Source of the DNA: Streptomyces galbus
Lineage (GTDB): Bacteria; Actinomycetota; Actinomycetes; Streptomycetales; Streptomycetaceae
NCBI RefSeq assembly: GCF_005280195.1
Contig: NZ_SZPR01000030.1
Coordinates: forward strand, 1 to 64,000
Direction of reading: 5' to 3'
Length of the DNA: 64,000 bases
Part shown: positions 43,579 through 51,070 of the stretch, piece after piece
Layout: every line of letters starts with the position of its first letter
Position numbering within the stretch: position 1 is the stretch's first letter
Notes under the pieces: generated by a model
The model's input: only the letters and a program-made list of their open reading frames with translations
Told to the model about the DNA's origin: nothing
Databases searched by the model: none
Position numbers and translations under genes: made by a program

Positions 43579-43787
43579 GGCCACAGCGGCTGTCTATCAC
43601 CGTGGCGCGCCGGCCGGACAGCGAATATCGCAGCCGGCGCGGCGGGAGCGGTCGTAACGGATCCTGTGACCGTGGTGACAGGACCGGGACACAACGGGCC
43701 ACAACGGTCAGCGGGGATCGTCGGTCTCACTGTGCGTGGGCGGCGAGGACCGGCCGTCCCGCCGTGAACCGACAAGGGGGAACCACC

Positions 43788-44228
43788 ATGAAGCCGATCC
43801 GCCGCACGGCAGCCACCGCAAGCGCCCTCGCCGTACTGGCGCTGGGCGGCACGCTCGCCGCGACCGCACCGGCCTCGGCCGCCACCGCCGGCGCCTACAA
43901 CGGGGCGTGCGGCGCGGGGTACGAGGTCTTCACGTCGACTCCGGTGATGTCCTCGCAGCGGACCGTCGCCGCCACCACCTACGTGGCCTACAGCTCCGCC
44001 GACCGGCAGTGGTGCGCCGTCACCGTGCGCAGCAAGCCCGGCGCCCGCGTCTTCATGGAGGTCACCCTGGACACGTGGCCGGTCAGCAGCACCCCGGCCC
44101 GCGACGCCGGCTCCTACACGGCCTACGCGGGCCCGGTGTACAAGGACCTGCCCGAGGCCGGCCGGTGCATGGTCTGGAGCGGCACGATCGACATCTACTA
44201 CAACTCGGACCTGGGTCTGTGCCCTTGA
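43788..44228 (+). CDS. Secreted protein resembling spore-associated protein A
   Basis: A 146-residue exported protein. Signal peptide at residues 1-32 (ALAVLALGGTLAATAPASAA). The mature part begins TAGAYNGACGAGYEVFTSTP and has four Cys (GACGAG, QWCAVTV, GRCMVW, LGLCP), as in SapA-type Streptomyces proteins found on spores. Its function is unknown; it may be a wall or coat component. The ATG at 43788 follows AAGGGGGAACCACC. Confidence 0.68.
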   Translation: MKPIRRTAATASALAVLALGGTLAATAPASAATAGAYNGACGAGYEVFTSTPVMSSQRTVAATTYVAYSSADRQWCAVTVRSKPGARVFMEVTLDTWPVSSTPARDAGSYTAYAGPVYKDLPEAGRCMVWSGTIDIYYNSDLGLCP

Positions 44229-44540
44229 CCCGGCGGCATGTACATGAGCTGGACCAGGCCCATCCGATTGTCCTGGTCCACCTCGGTGTGGGCGGTCCAC
44301 ACCTTGCAGCGGCGGGCGGCAGCGGGGCGCCTGGGCGGGCGTCCACCCTGGGGCGCTCGGTTTCCGGATCAGCGCCCGCTTCCAGTGCCCGGGCAGCGAT
44401 CAGAGGGCCGCCCGTCGACTCAGCCAGACGGGACAACGCCTCCCGGCGCCGGCAGGCAGCCCATCCGGCCCGCATGCTCCGCGGCCGGGCCCAGGTACGG
44501 CTGCGGCCCCGGCCGAACCGAGAGCTCGAGTTGTCTCTCC
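44229..44540. other. Intergenic region with a possible gene remnant
   Basis: About 310 bases. One minus-strand frame reads RRCKVWTAHTEVDQDNRMGL then VQLMYMPPG at about 44310-44230, which looks more protein-like than random and could be the 3' end of a lost gene. No intact gene, ribosome site or clear repeat was found. Confidence 0.3.
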
Positions 44541-45827
44541 TCAGTCTCTGTCATCGCTCGGCAAAGGAGTATTTGCAGGTACGGCCCACAGGGCGGTCGC
44601 CCCGACGATGAGGTCGTGCGAAGGGCTCAGGCTCAGAGCCAGGTGCGCCTTGGGCCCTGCCACTACTCGCGCGTTCTCCAGTACCGGGTGAGGTACAGCC
44701 AGGCGCTCAGGCCTGTTGGGCAGCGTGAAGGTCTCCTGACTGGCCCCCCGCCCCTTGATGTTGGAGCGAGCGTTGTGGCGGATCGGTCTACGCACGCCCG
44801 GATACAGCGCTGCGTACAGTCCGGCGAAGGTGAGTACGTGAACCGCGCCGGGGTTGGATAGGCGGCAGACAGGTACATCGTGAACGGTGTGCTGCTGGAC
44901 GAGGTAGGGGGACAGCACATCGGAGTTGTTGCACAGCAAGCGGGTGACTGCCCATGTGCCTGCCTCCAGGCGCGCCATCGCGTCGACGTTGTAGAGGTCG
45001 ACAAGAAGCTGCCATACGTCCGAGGGCTGCGCTGTGCGGTGGAAGAGCTCCAGGCGGCGTGGGATCCGGGCCAGGTCTCGGGTGAAGACGTCAGTCCAGC
45101 GGTCCACAGCCTGCTGCGCGCTGGTCTGACGGTCGCGATCTGTGTCGAAGTCTGCGATAACCCGCTCGCGGTAAGCCCGTACCTGGCTCTGCCTCAGCTC
45201 GCCGAGTTCGTAGGTAAGCACGCGGCGCAGCCGCTGTACGGGGCGGCCGTAGGCGGCGGACAGTTCGATCAGCTCAGGGTCATCGAGCGCGGGCCCCCGC
45301 CACGGCCCACGCTGGGGAACGTAGCGTTCCGCCAGTGCTACCACCAGCTCGGTGGCACGTGCCTGGCGGCGTCTTACGGCAGGGGTCCGGTCTATCGCCT
45401 GTTCAACGGTGGGGCGGGGCAACCCCAGAGCCTCTGCGACCTCGTCCACGAACAATGGGCTACGGCTGGGCACGATGCCTTCGTTCTCGAACCGCCGATA
45501 GTTCTTCGGGGAAACCCTCAGGCGGTCCACGACGTCCTGCGCCCGCAGCCCGGAGGCACGCCGAAAGTCTGCGAGCGTCCACGTCTTCTGCCTAGCACGG
45601 TCCATGAGCAGGGACGTGTGGATCCCCAGTGCCCGGGCAAGGGCTCGCAGCCGTGGCGGGTCTGGCACTCGGTGCCCGTTCTCGTAGGCCAGGATCTGCG
45701 CCTTGCTCGCTCCGACAGCCCTCGCTAGTTCCTCGGCGGTCATGGATGACCCGCCCGGACGCGCGTAGACGTTCATCCGCTGTGCCCGCAGCTCCGCAGC
45801 GCTGAAATGTGCCAGGCCCCGCGCCAT
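44541..45827 (-). CDS. XRE-family regulator with two helix-turn-helix domains
   Basis: A 428-residue cytoplasmic protein. HTH 1 lies at residues 28-72 (MTAEELARAVGASKAQILAY, ENGHRVPDPPRLRALARALG) and a second, divergent HTH at about 84-136 (LADFRRASGLRAQDVVDRL, SPKNYRRFENEG). The remaining 290 residues are mixed helix/strand with no family I know. Codon use is less G/C-biased than its neighbours, suggesting acquired DNA. The ATG at 45827 has GAGGAAGAG upstream. A -10-like TAAACT (minus strand, 45856-45861) stands about 30 bases ahead. It may control the small gene and operator at 46.1-46.6 kb, or the adjoining biosynthetic cluster. Confidence 0.78.
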   Translation of the reverse strand: MARGLAHFSAAELRAQRMNVYARPGGSSMTAEELARAVGASKAQILAYENGHRVPDPPRLRALARALGIHTSLLMDRARQKTWTLADFRRASGLRAQDVVDRLRVSPKNYRRFENEGIVPSRSPLFVDEVAEALGLPRPTVEQAIDRTPAVRRRQARATELVVALAERYVPQRGPWRGPALDDPELIELSAAYGRPVQRLRRVLTYELGELRQSQVRAYRERVIADFDTDRDRQTSAQQAVDRWTDVFTRDLARIPRRLELFHRTAQPSDVWQLLVDLYNVDAMARLEAGTWAVTRLLCNNSDVLSPYLVQQHTVHDVPVCRLSNPGAVHVLTFAGLYAALYPGVRRPIRHNARSNIKGRGASQETFTLPNRPERLAVPHPVLENARVVAGPKAHLALSLSPSHDLIVGATALWAVPANTPLPSDDRD

Positions 45828-46109
45828 TCGTGTGCTCTTCCTCGTCGAAGGGACCAGTTTAGAGGTACCATCCAAGAGCCACGGACGTCTCACATGCACG
45901 ACCTGCGTGAGCCTCACCTGGCCTGCCGTGTTTTTTAGCGGCAGAACTGGTGGATGCTTACGCGGAAATGCGCGACGTTGGACGCCGTCGGCCGCACGGT
46001 TTGGGGACCCTGGTCCGCGTGTATCGGTTATGAAAGCGGCCCTGCACCTCCACGGTTAGCTACTCCGTGGGCGGAGGGCAGGGCCAGCGTCTGGGGAGCT
46101 CGCTCCCGG
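45828..46109. other. Lower-GC intergenic region upstream of the XRE gene
   Basis: No gene is supported. Visible elements are the XRE promoter candidate near 45856, a six-base inverted repeat CTGCCG/CGGCAG (45923-45944) whose loop is mostly T, and a GGGAGC-TCG-CTCCC hairpin at about 46094-46107 just before the terminator of the small gene. Confidence 0.35.
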
Positions 46110-46137
46110 AAGGCCCTCTGTTGCAGCAGGGGGCCTT
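46110..46137 (-). terminator. Hairpin terminator of the 40-codon gene
   Basis: The 11-base arms AAGGCCCTCTG (46110-46120) and CAGGGGGCCTT (46127-46137) pair with one wobble around a six-base loop. On the minus strand it begins only six bases after the stop codon of the small gene, supporting that gene as real. Confidence 0.6.
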
Positions 46138-46143
46138 TGACGT

Positions 46144-46266
46144 CTACAAGTGATGCTCGATCAGGCTACGCAGCCAGACACCCAGTGCCTGGAACGTTAG
46201 CCAACCGAGGATCTTCTTGAAGATCTTCCGGTCGTTCCGCTCCCCGCCTTCCGGCGGGTTTCCCAT
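46144..46266 (-). CDS. Very small protein (40 aa) with amphipathic/hydrophobic helix
   Basis: The frame reads MGNPPEGGERNDRK, then a helix IFKKILGWLTFQALGVWLRS, and ends LIEHHL. The N-terminal third is charged; residues 15-36 form a hydrophobic/basic helix fit to lie on or cross a membrane. An AGGAGG (about 46277-46282) precedes the ATG by ten bases, and a hairpin terminator follows the stop by six bases. No family is recognised. Candidates are a toxin-like or regulatory microprotein or a leaderless peptide. A longer frame (46197-46643) overlaps it in another frame with poor codon bias and is considered less likely. Confidence 0.5.
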   Translation of the reverse strand: MGNPPEGGERNDRKIFKKILGWLTFQALGVWLRSLIEHHL

Positions 46267-46815
46267 CCGCACAACACCTCCTCTCGGTCGCGGAGCCGAT
46301 CGGCCCCGATCGGGTCAACCGATCGACGGGTTACGCCGCGAGAGAAGATGCCGATGATGAGCATACCGGGCCGGGCATACAACACCGGTCCGTGCGCGAC
46401 CAGCCAGCACCAACTTCGTTCATCAATCGAAGTTTGACGGCTAGTTGATTCTTGTACCGCCTTGAGCTCGACGCGGTTACCGGCGAACACGGGATCGAAC
46501 AACGGCTGCTGAGGGGGTGTTTCCCGAGTCGTGACACCACGTGAGGGCCAGGGGTGAGGACGGGGTCTACGCCTACTGACGCGGTCACGACCGATGTGTG
46601 ACCGGTTAAATATCAACTGTGTGGCATCCGTCACTGTCGCCACATACCGGCTGGTCGGACCATTACCCGGTGGGGCACTACAACAGAACGGCCTGTTGAC
46701 GATCTGCAGACAACACCGGCCTCTGCGGAAGCCGACCCGCTGGCTTCACCGTGGTTGCACTTGAGACCTGTATGGTCCGACGCCCGGCCAGCACACGTGG
46801 CCCCCGGCGCGTGCG
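46267..46815. other. Long lower-GC leader/intergenic region before the small gene
   Basis: About 550 bases with unusual A/T content. It holds the promoter/operator at 46583-46634 and a seven-base inverted repeat AACTTCG/CGAAGTT (46412-46434). If transcription begins near 46600, the message would have a leader of over 300 bases before the 40-codon gene, space enough for a structured RNA. The part from 46640 to 46815 follows the malonyltransferase stop and shows no gene. Confidence 0.4.
46583..46634 (-). promoter_or_regulatory. Promoter with abutting inverted-repeat operator
   Basis: On the minus strand GTGACG (46629-46634) and TATTTA (46607-46612) are 16 bases apart. Directly downstream, GGTCAC-N9-GTGACC (46583-46603) is a perfect six-base inverted repeat over the expected start point. 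The stretch ACCGGTTAAATATC on the other strand recalls part of a gamma-butyrolactone-receptor site, but only loosely. The adjacent XRE protein or the cluster TetR proteins are possible binders. Confidence 0.45.
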
Positions 46816-47751
46816 TCAGGCGCCCTGGACGGCCGGTGCCCGGAAGCGGAGCGACTCGGCGTCGGGGAGGTTGCGGCGGGTCAGCGCGGAGAGGGTGGCG
46901 CCGGGGCCGATGTCCAGGAACGTCGTGGCCGCCAGGGTCTCGCTCAGGACGCGCAGTGTCGCGGTCCAGTGGACCGGGCCGGTGAGCTGACGGGTGCACA
47001 GCTCCCGCCAGTGCGGGCCGCCTTGACGGGCGGTGGCGTCGACGTTGGCGACGACCGGGATCTGGCCGGCGGTGAACTGTGTCAGCTCCAGGGCCCGGCG
47101 CAGCGGGGCGGCGGCCGGGGCCATGAGCGGGGTGTGGCAGGCCGCGGTGACCGGCAGGACCGTGCAGCGCAGGCCCGCCTCGGCCGCCCGGGCCGCGGCC
47201 GCCCGCACGGCCGTGCGGCTGCCCGCGATCACCGTCTGCTGGGGGCTGTTGTGGTTGGCCACCCACAGATCGCCCCGCTCGGCGGCCACCAGGGCCTGGA
47301 CCGCGTCCGGGCCGGCGCCCATCACCGCGGCCATCGCGCCGGGGCGCAGCCGGGCGGCGTCCGCCATGGCGCGGCCGCGCTCGCCCACCAGCCAGGCGCC
47401 GTCGGCCACCGACAGCGCTCCGGCCGCGACCAGCGCCGCGTACTCGCCCAGGCTGTGGCCGGCCACGGCCACCACGTCGGCCGCGGGGTCGGTGCGGCGG
47501 AACTCGGACCAGGCCAGCAGGGAGGCGGTGAACACCGAGATCTGGGCGTGGTCGGTGCGCGAGAGCGTCTCCTGGTCGGCCGCCAGCAGCAGGTGGGCCA
47601 CGTCGAAGCCGGAGGCCCGGGCCACCTCCTCCACCAGGGCCCAGGAGGGGGTGTCGCGCCAGGGTTCGCCCATGCCGGGGCGCTGCACGCCCTGGCCGGG
47701 GAACAGGACGGCGATCCGGGGGGCGGCCGATTCCTCGACGTGCGTCTCCAT
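46816..47751 (-). CDS. Malonyl-CoA:ACP transacylase (FabD-like)
   Basis: A 311-residue acyltransferase loading malonyl units onto an acyl carrier protein. The nucleophile Ser100 is in GHSLGEYAAL, the catalytic His206 in CHTPLM, and the oxyanion FPGQGVQRPGMG is near the N-terminus. The ATG at 47751 follows GGAGGAAAAACC. It is divergent from the carboxylase genes, and the partners it serves (ACP 55014, KAS III 53899, KAS II 55274) are all in this cluster, so it is a dedicated copy distinct from the housekeeping fabD. Confidence 0.92.
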   Translation of the reverse strand: METHVEESAAPRIAVLFPGQGVQRPGMGEPWRDTPSWALVEEVARASGFDVAHLLLAADQETLSRTDHAQISVFTASLLAWSEFRRTDPAADVVAVAGHSLGEYAALVAAGALSVADGAWLVGERGRAMADAARLRPGAMAAVMGAGPDAVQALVAAERGDLWVANHNSPQQTVIAGSRTAVRAAAARAAEAGLRCTVLPVTAACHTPLMAPAAAPLRRALELTQFTAGQIPVVANVDATARQGGPHWRELCTRQLTGPVHWTATLRVLSETLAATTFLDIGPGATLSALTRRNLPDAESLRFRAPAVQGA

Positions 47752-48013
47752 GGTTTTTCCTCCGTCGGTCGGGGGCGTCCGGATCATCTTGTGCGGCCTT
47801 TCCTCAAGGGACGGCACGGTGATCACCAAGTGCTCGCTCAAGAGCCGCACAAGAGTTTTCCCCGGTTCCTGCGGCGGCCTTTTCCCGCCTCTCCCCCCGG
47901 ATTTCTCCCGGCTTTTTCCCGGCTTGAGTCAGGCATTGCCGCGCAGGGCCGACTCTCGTTCCCGTGATTCACCGACGGAGCGACGGACCGGCATACGGGA
48001 CGGGAGGCACTGC
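47752..48013. other. Divergent promoter region of the biosynthetic cluster
   Basis: The 262 bases drive the malonyltransferase leftward and the carboxylase operon rightward. The half nearer the carboxylase is pyrimidine-rich (TTTTCCCC, CCTTTTCCCG, TTTCTCCCGG, CTTTTTCCCGG between about 47853 and 47925). Two TCAAG heptamers (47804, 47838) are 34 bases apart, too irregular to call a SARP site. No clean -35/-10 was fixed. Confidence 0.35.
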
Positions 48014-49630
48014 ATGACCACCGTGGTCGAGAAACCCCCGCAGGACGCGGTCGAGGCCGCACAACAGCCCCTGCGGGCCGACACCATGCACGTGCGCGTG
48101 GAGGAACTGCGCAGGCTGCGGGCCGAGGTGCAGGCCGGGCCCGGGCAGCGCGCCACCGAGGCGCAGCACGCACGCGGCAAGCTCACCGCCCGTGAGCGCG
48201 TCGAACTGCTGCTGGACGAAGGGTCGTTCACCGAGCTGGAGCCGTTGCGGCGGCACCGCGCCACCGGGTTCGGGCTGGAGGACAGGCGGCCGCACACCGA
48301 CGGCGTCGTCACCGGCTGGGGCACCGTCGAGGGGCGTCAGGTGTTCGTCTACGCCCACGACTTCAGGATCTTCGGCGGGGCCCTCGGCGAGTCGCACGCC
48401 GCGAAGATCCACAAGCTGATGGACCTCGCGGAGGCCTCGGGCGCGCCCCTGGTGAGCCTGTGCGACGGGGCCGGCGCGCGCATCCAGGAAGGGGTGACGG
48501 CGCTGGCGGGGTACGGCGGGATCTTCAGCCGCAACGCCCGTTCCTCCGGGGTCATCCCGCAGATCAGCGTCATCCTCGGGCCGTGCGCGGGCGGTGCCGC
48601 CTACTCGCCGGCGCTGACCGACTTCACCTTCATGGTGCGGGGCGTGTCGCAGATGTTCATCACCGGGCCGGACGTGGTGCGCGCCGTCACCGGCGAGCAG
48701 GTCAGCATGGACGAGCTGGGCGGCGCCGACGTGCACGCCTCGGTGTCGGGGGTGGCCGCGTTCGCCTACGACGACGAGGTGAGCTGCCTGCAGGACGTGC
48801 GCTACCTGCTGTCGTACCTGCCCTCCAACAACCGCCAGGCACCGCCGGTGCTGCGCGGCGAGGACCCGGCCGGGCGGCGCACCGACCGCCTCGCCGACCT
48901 GGTGCCGGCGGACCCCGCGCGCGGCTACGACGTGCGCGAGGTCATCGAGGAGATCGTCGACGACGGCGACTTCTTCGAGACCCACCCCACCTGGGCGGCC
49001 AACGTGGTGTGCGCGCTGGCCCGCATCGACGGGCACGTCGTCGGCGTCGTCGCCAACCAGCCCCTGGTCAGCGCGGGTGTCCTGGACATCCGTGCCAGCG
49101 AGAAGGCCGCCCGGTTCGTGTCGCTGTGCGACGCGTTCAACATCCCGCTGGTCACCCTGCTGGACGTGCCCGGGTTCCTGCCCGGGGTGGAGCAGGAGCA
49201 CAACGGGATCATCCGGCACGGCGCGAAGCTGCTGTACGCGTACTGCAACGCCACCGTGCCGCGCATCCAGTTGATCCTGCGCAAGGCCTACGGCGGTGCC
49301 TACATCGTCATGGACTCGCGGTCGGTGGGCGCGGACCTGTCGTTCGCCTGGCCCACCAACGAGGTGGCGGTGATGGGCGCGGAGGGCGCCGCCAACGTCA
49401 TCTTCCGGCGCCGGATCGCCGAGGCCGACGACCCGGAGGCGGTGCGCGCGCAGATGGTGAAGGAGTACCGCTCGGAGCTGATGCACCCCTACTACGCCGC
49501 CGAACGCGGTCTCGTCGACGACGTGATCGAGCCGGGCGAGACCCGCGCCGTGCTCGCCCGCGCGCTGGAGATGCTGCACACCAAGCACCGGGCGCTGCCC
49601 CAGCGCAAGCACGGGATCACCCCGCTGTGA
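48014..49630 (+). CDS. Acyl-CoA carboxylase beta subunit (carboxyltransferase)
   Basis: A 538-residue carboxyltransferase of the AccB/PccB type that carboxylates acetyl- or propionyl-CoA on a biotin carrier to give malonyl- or methylmalonyl-CoA. Signatures are GARIQEGVTALAGYGGIF, GPCAGGAAYSPALTDF (first oxyanion), and in the second half LVTLLDVPGFLPGVEQE and KAYGGAYIVMDS with DLSFAWPTNEVAVMG. The Asp in the last segment fits malonyl/propionyl specificity, but specificity is not settled. The ATG at 48014 follows GGGAGG. No biotin carboxylase (alpha) gene is in the window, so a shared alpha from elsewhere is needed. Its stop overlaps the epsilon gene. Confidence 0.93.
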   Translation: MTTVVEKPPQDAVEAAQQPLRADTMHVRVEELRRLRAEVQAGPGQRATEAQHARGKLTARERVELLLDEGSFTELEPLRRHRATGFGLEDRRPHTDGVVTGWGTVEGRQVFVYAHDFRIFGGALGESHAAKIHKLMDLAEASGAPLVSLCDGAGARIQEGVTALAGYGGIFSRNARSSGVIPQISVILGPCAGGAAYSPALTDFTFMVRGVSQMFITGPDVVRAVTGEQVSMDELGGADVHASVSGVAAFAYDDEVSCLQDVRYLLSYLPSNNRQAPPVLRGEDPAGRRTDRLADLVPADPARGYDVREVIEEIVDDGDFFETHPTWAANVVCALARIDGHVVGVVANQPLVSAGVLDIRASEKAARFVSLCDAFNIPLVTLLDVPGFLPGVEQEHNGIIRHGAKLLYAYCNATVPRIQLILRKAYGGAYIVMDSRSVGADLSFAWPTNEVAVMGAEGAANVIFRRRIAEADDPEAVRAQMVKEYRSELMHPYYAAERGLVDDVIEPGETRAVLARALEMLHTKHRALPQRKHGITPL

Positions 49631-49908
49631 GCGCCCGCCCGGACGCCGCCGCTGCCCCGGCCGGCGCCGCGCGGACGGCCGTCGGTGCGGCCGGGCCGCT
49701 GGAGCTGCTGCGCGAGGCCGCGTTCCGCGTGGTGCGCGGCAACCCGGACGCCGACGAACTCGCCGCGCTCGTCGCCGTCCTGGTGGCGCTGCACGGCCGC
49801 GCGGACGCCGCCGCCGGTGCCGGCGGTGATGCGGCCGGTGCCGCGCCGCGGGCCACCTGGGACCGGGCCGGCCACGCCTGGCGCAGCCCGCTCGCCTGGG
49901 TGCTTTGA
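49627..49908 (+). CDS. Acyl-CoA carboxylase epsilon subunit
   Basis: A 93-residue small subunit typical of actinobacterial acyl-CoA carboxylases, which stimulates the alpha-beta complex. The family core is a helix pair ELLREAAFRVVRGNPDADE, ELAALVAVLVALHGRAD, and a tail WDRAGHAWRSPLAWVL. The GTG at 49627 overlaps the beta stop by four bases (GTGA), so translation is coupled. The 112 bases to the next gene contain the A-rich stretch GACAATGAAAACAGAGCGAGAAAAGG. Confidence 0.85.
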   Translation: MSARPDAAAAPAGAARTAVGAAGPLELLREAAFRVVRGNPDADELAALVAVLVALHGRADAAAGAGGDAAGAAPRATWDRAGHAWRSPLAWVL

Positions 49909-50020
49909 GCCCGCTTTTAGTGAGCGCTTTGCCGACCCCCCCGACAATGAAAACAGAGCGAGAAAAGGGGGAATCGACGTGGATTCCCGCCCACTCGCGC
50001 CGCCTCAGGAGGACGAAGAA

Positions 50021-51070
50021 ATGAACCCCGCCGAACGCAAGACGTGTCTGCCGGGTGCCGCGAATCTCGAATTCATGCGCACCGTGGACCGTTCCCTGCT
50101 GCACCGCTGGGCGCTCTCGGAGGTGTTCCTCACCGACGCCCGCAAGACCGGTGACGAGGAGTACCTCGCCGCCGCCCAGCTGCCCCCGCTGCACGCCTAC
50201 TACACCGAGCACGGCTCGCGGCTGAACGCCCCCGACCCGATGCTGCTGCTGGAGTGCTGCCGGCAGGCCGAGACCTACGGCGGCCACGAGTACGCCGGTG
50301 TCTCGCGCACGAGCAAGTTCCTGCTGCGCAACTGGTCGATGGAGCTGCCGGGGCTGCTGACCCTGCCGCAGGAGGAGCGGCCCGGCGAGCTGCGGATCTC
50401 GGTGCGCACCAGCAACCGCCGCGGCACCCCCGGCGACGTGCGCCGGCTGTCGTTCGGCATCGACATGAAGCTCGCCCAGCGCTGCCTGGGCTTCGTGCGC
50501 ATGGACGTGGGCTACATCCCCGCCGAGGTCTACGACCAGGTGCGCCTGCAGGGCCGCGGCCGGCCGCTGGTGCCGTTCAAGGACCTGCCGCGCCAGACCT
50601 CCTACGTCACCCCCCACCTGGTGGGCCGCAGCGACCCGGCCAACGTCGTCCTCGCCGACGCCACCGTGGGCAGCGACAACGCCACCGCGACGGTGCGGGT
50701 GCCGCTGGACAACCGCAGCATGTTCGACCACGGCCAGGACCACGTGCCCGGCATGGTGCTCATGGAGGCCGCCCGGCAGCTGTGCCTGCTCGGGGTGTCG
50801 GACCTGTGGGGCGCCTCGGTCAGCCGCAGCACGGTCGCCGGGTTCGAGTTCTCCTTCACCCGCTACGCCGAGCTCGACTCCCCCACCACCGTGCACATCC
50901 GCAAGACCGAGCCCTACGCGCACGAGGACAACCTCAGCCTGATGCTGCCGGACCTGCGGACCTTCCACATCGACTTCGAGCAGGACGGCGACGTCATCGC
51001 CTCCGGGCAGATGCACACCACCACCGCCTCCACCGGCACCGCGCTCCTCGAGGGCGAGGAGTGCCTGTGA
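50021..51070 (+). CDS. AfsA-family (A-factor biosynthesis hotdog) protein 1
   Basis: A 349-residue protein with two AfsA hotdog domains. The second carries MFDHGQDHVPGMVLMEAARQ at about residues 230-249, containing the conserved catalytic-type Glu; the first carries DPMLLLECCRQAETYGGHEY. Family members (AfsA, ScbA, BarX-type) condense a beta-ketoacyl chain from ACP with dihydroxyacetone phosphate to begin gamma-butyrolactone or furan signals. The ATG at 50021 has AGGAGG eight bases ahead. Its location among KAS and ACP genes, not beside the regulator, suggests a biosynthetic role for the main product; a second AfsA lies at 60251-61186. Confidence 0.88.
   Translation: MNPAERKTCLPGAANLEFMRTVDRSLLHRWALSEVFLTDARKTGDEEYLAAAQLPPLHAYYTEHGSRLNAPDPMLLLECCRQAETYGGHEYAGVSRTSKFLLRNWSMELPGLLTLPQEERPGELRISVRTSNRRGTPGDVRRLSFGIDMKLAQRCLGFVRMDVGYIPAEVYDQVRLQGRGRPLVPFKDLPRQTSYVTPHLVGRSDPANVVLADATVGSDNATATVRVPLDNRSMFDHGQDHVPGMVLMEAARQLCLLGVSDLWGASVSRSTVAGFEFSFTRYAELDSPTTVHIRKTEPYAHEDNLSLMLPDLRTFHIDFEQDGDVIASGQMHTTTASTGTALLEGEECL

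Noticed and set aside
46197..46643. A 148-codon minus-strand frame overlapping the 40-codon gene
   Set aside because: Poor third-position GC, no ribosome site, and the better-supported 40-codon gene with its own site and terminator lies in another frame.
47804..47844. Two TCAAG heptamers considered as a SARP activator site
   Set aside because: Spacing of 34 bases does not fit an 11- or 22-base pattern, and no SARP gene is in the window.
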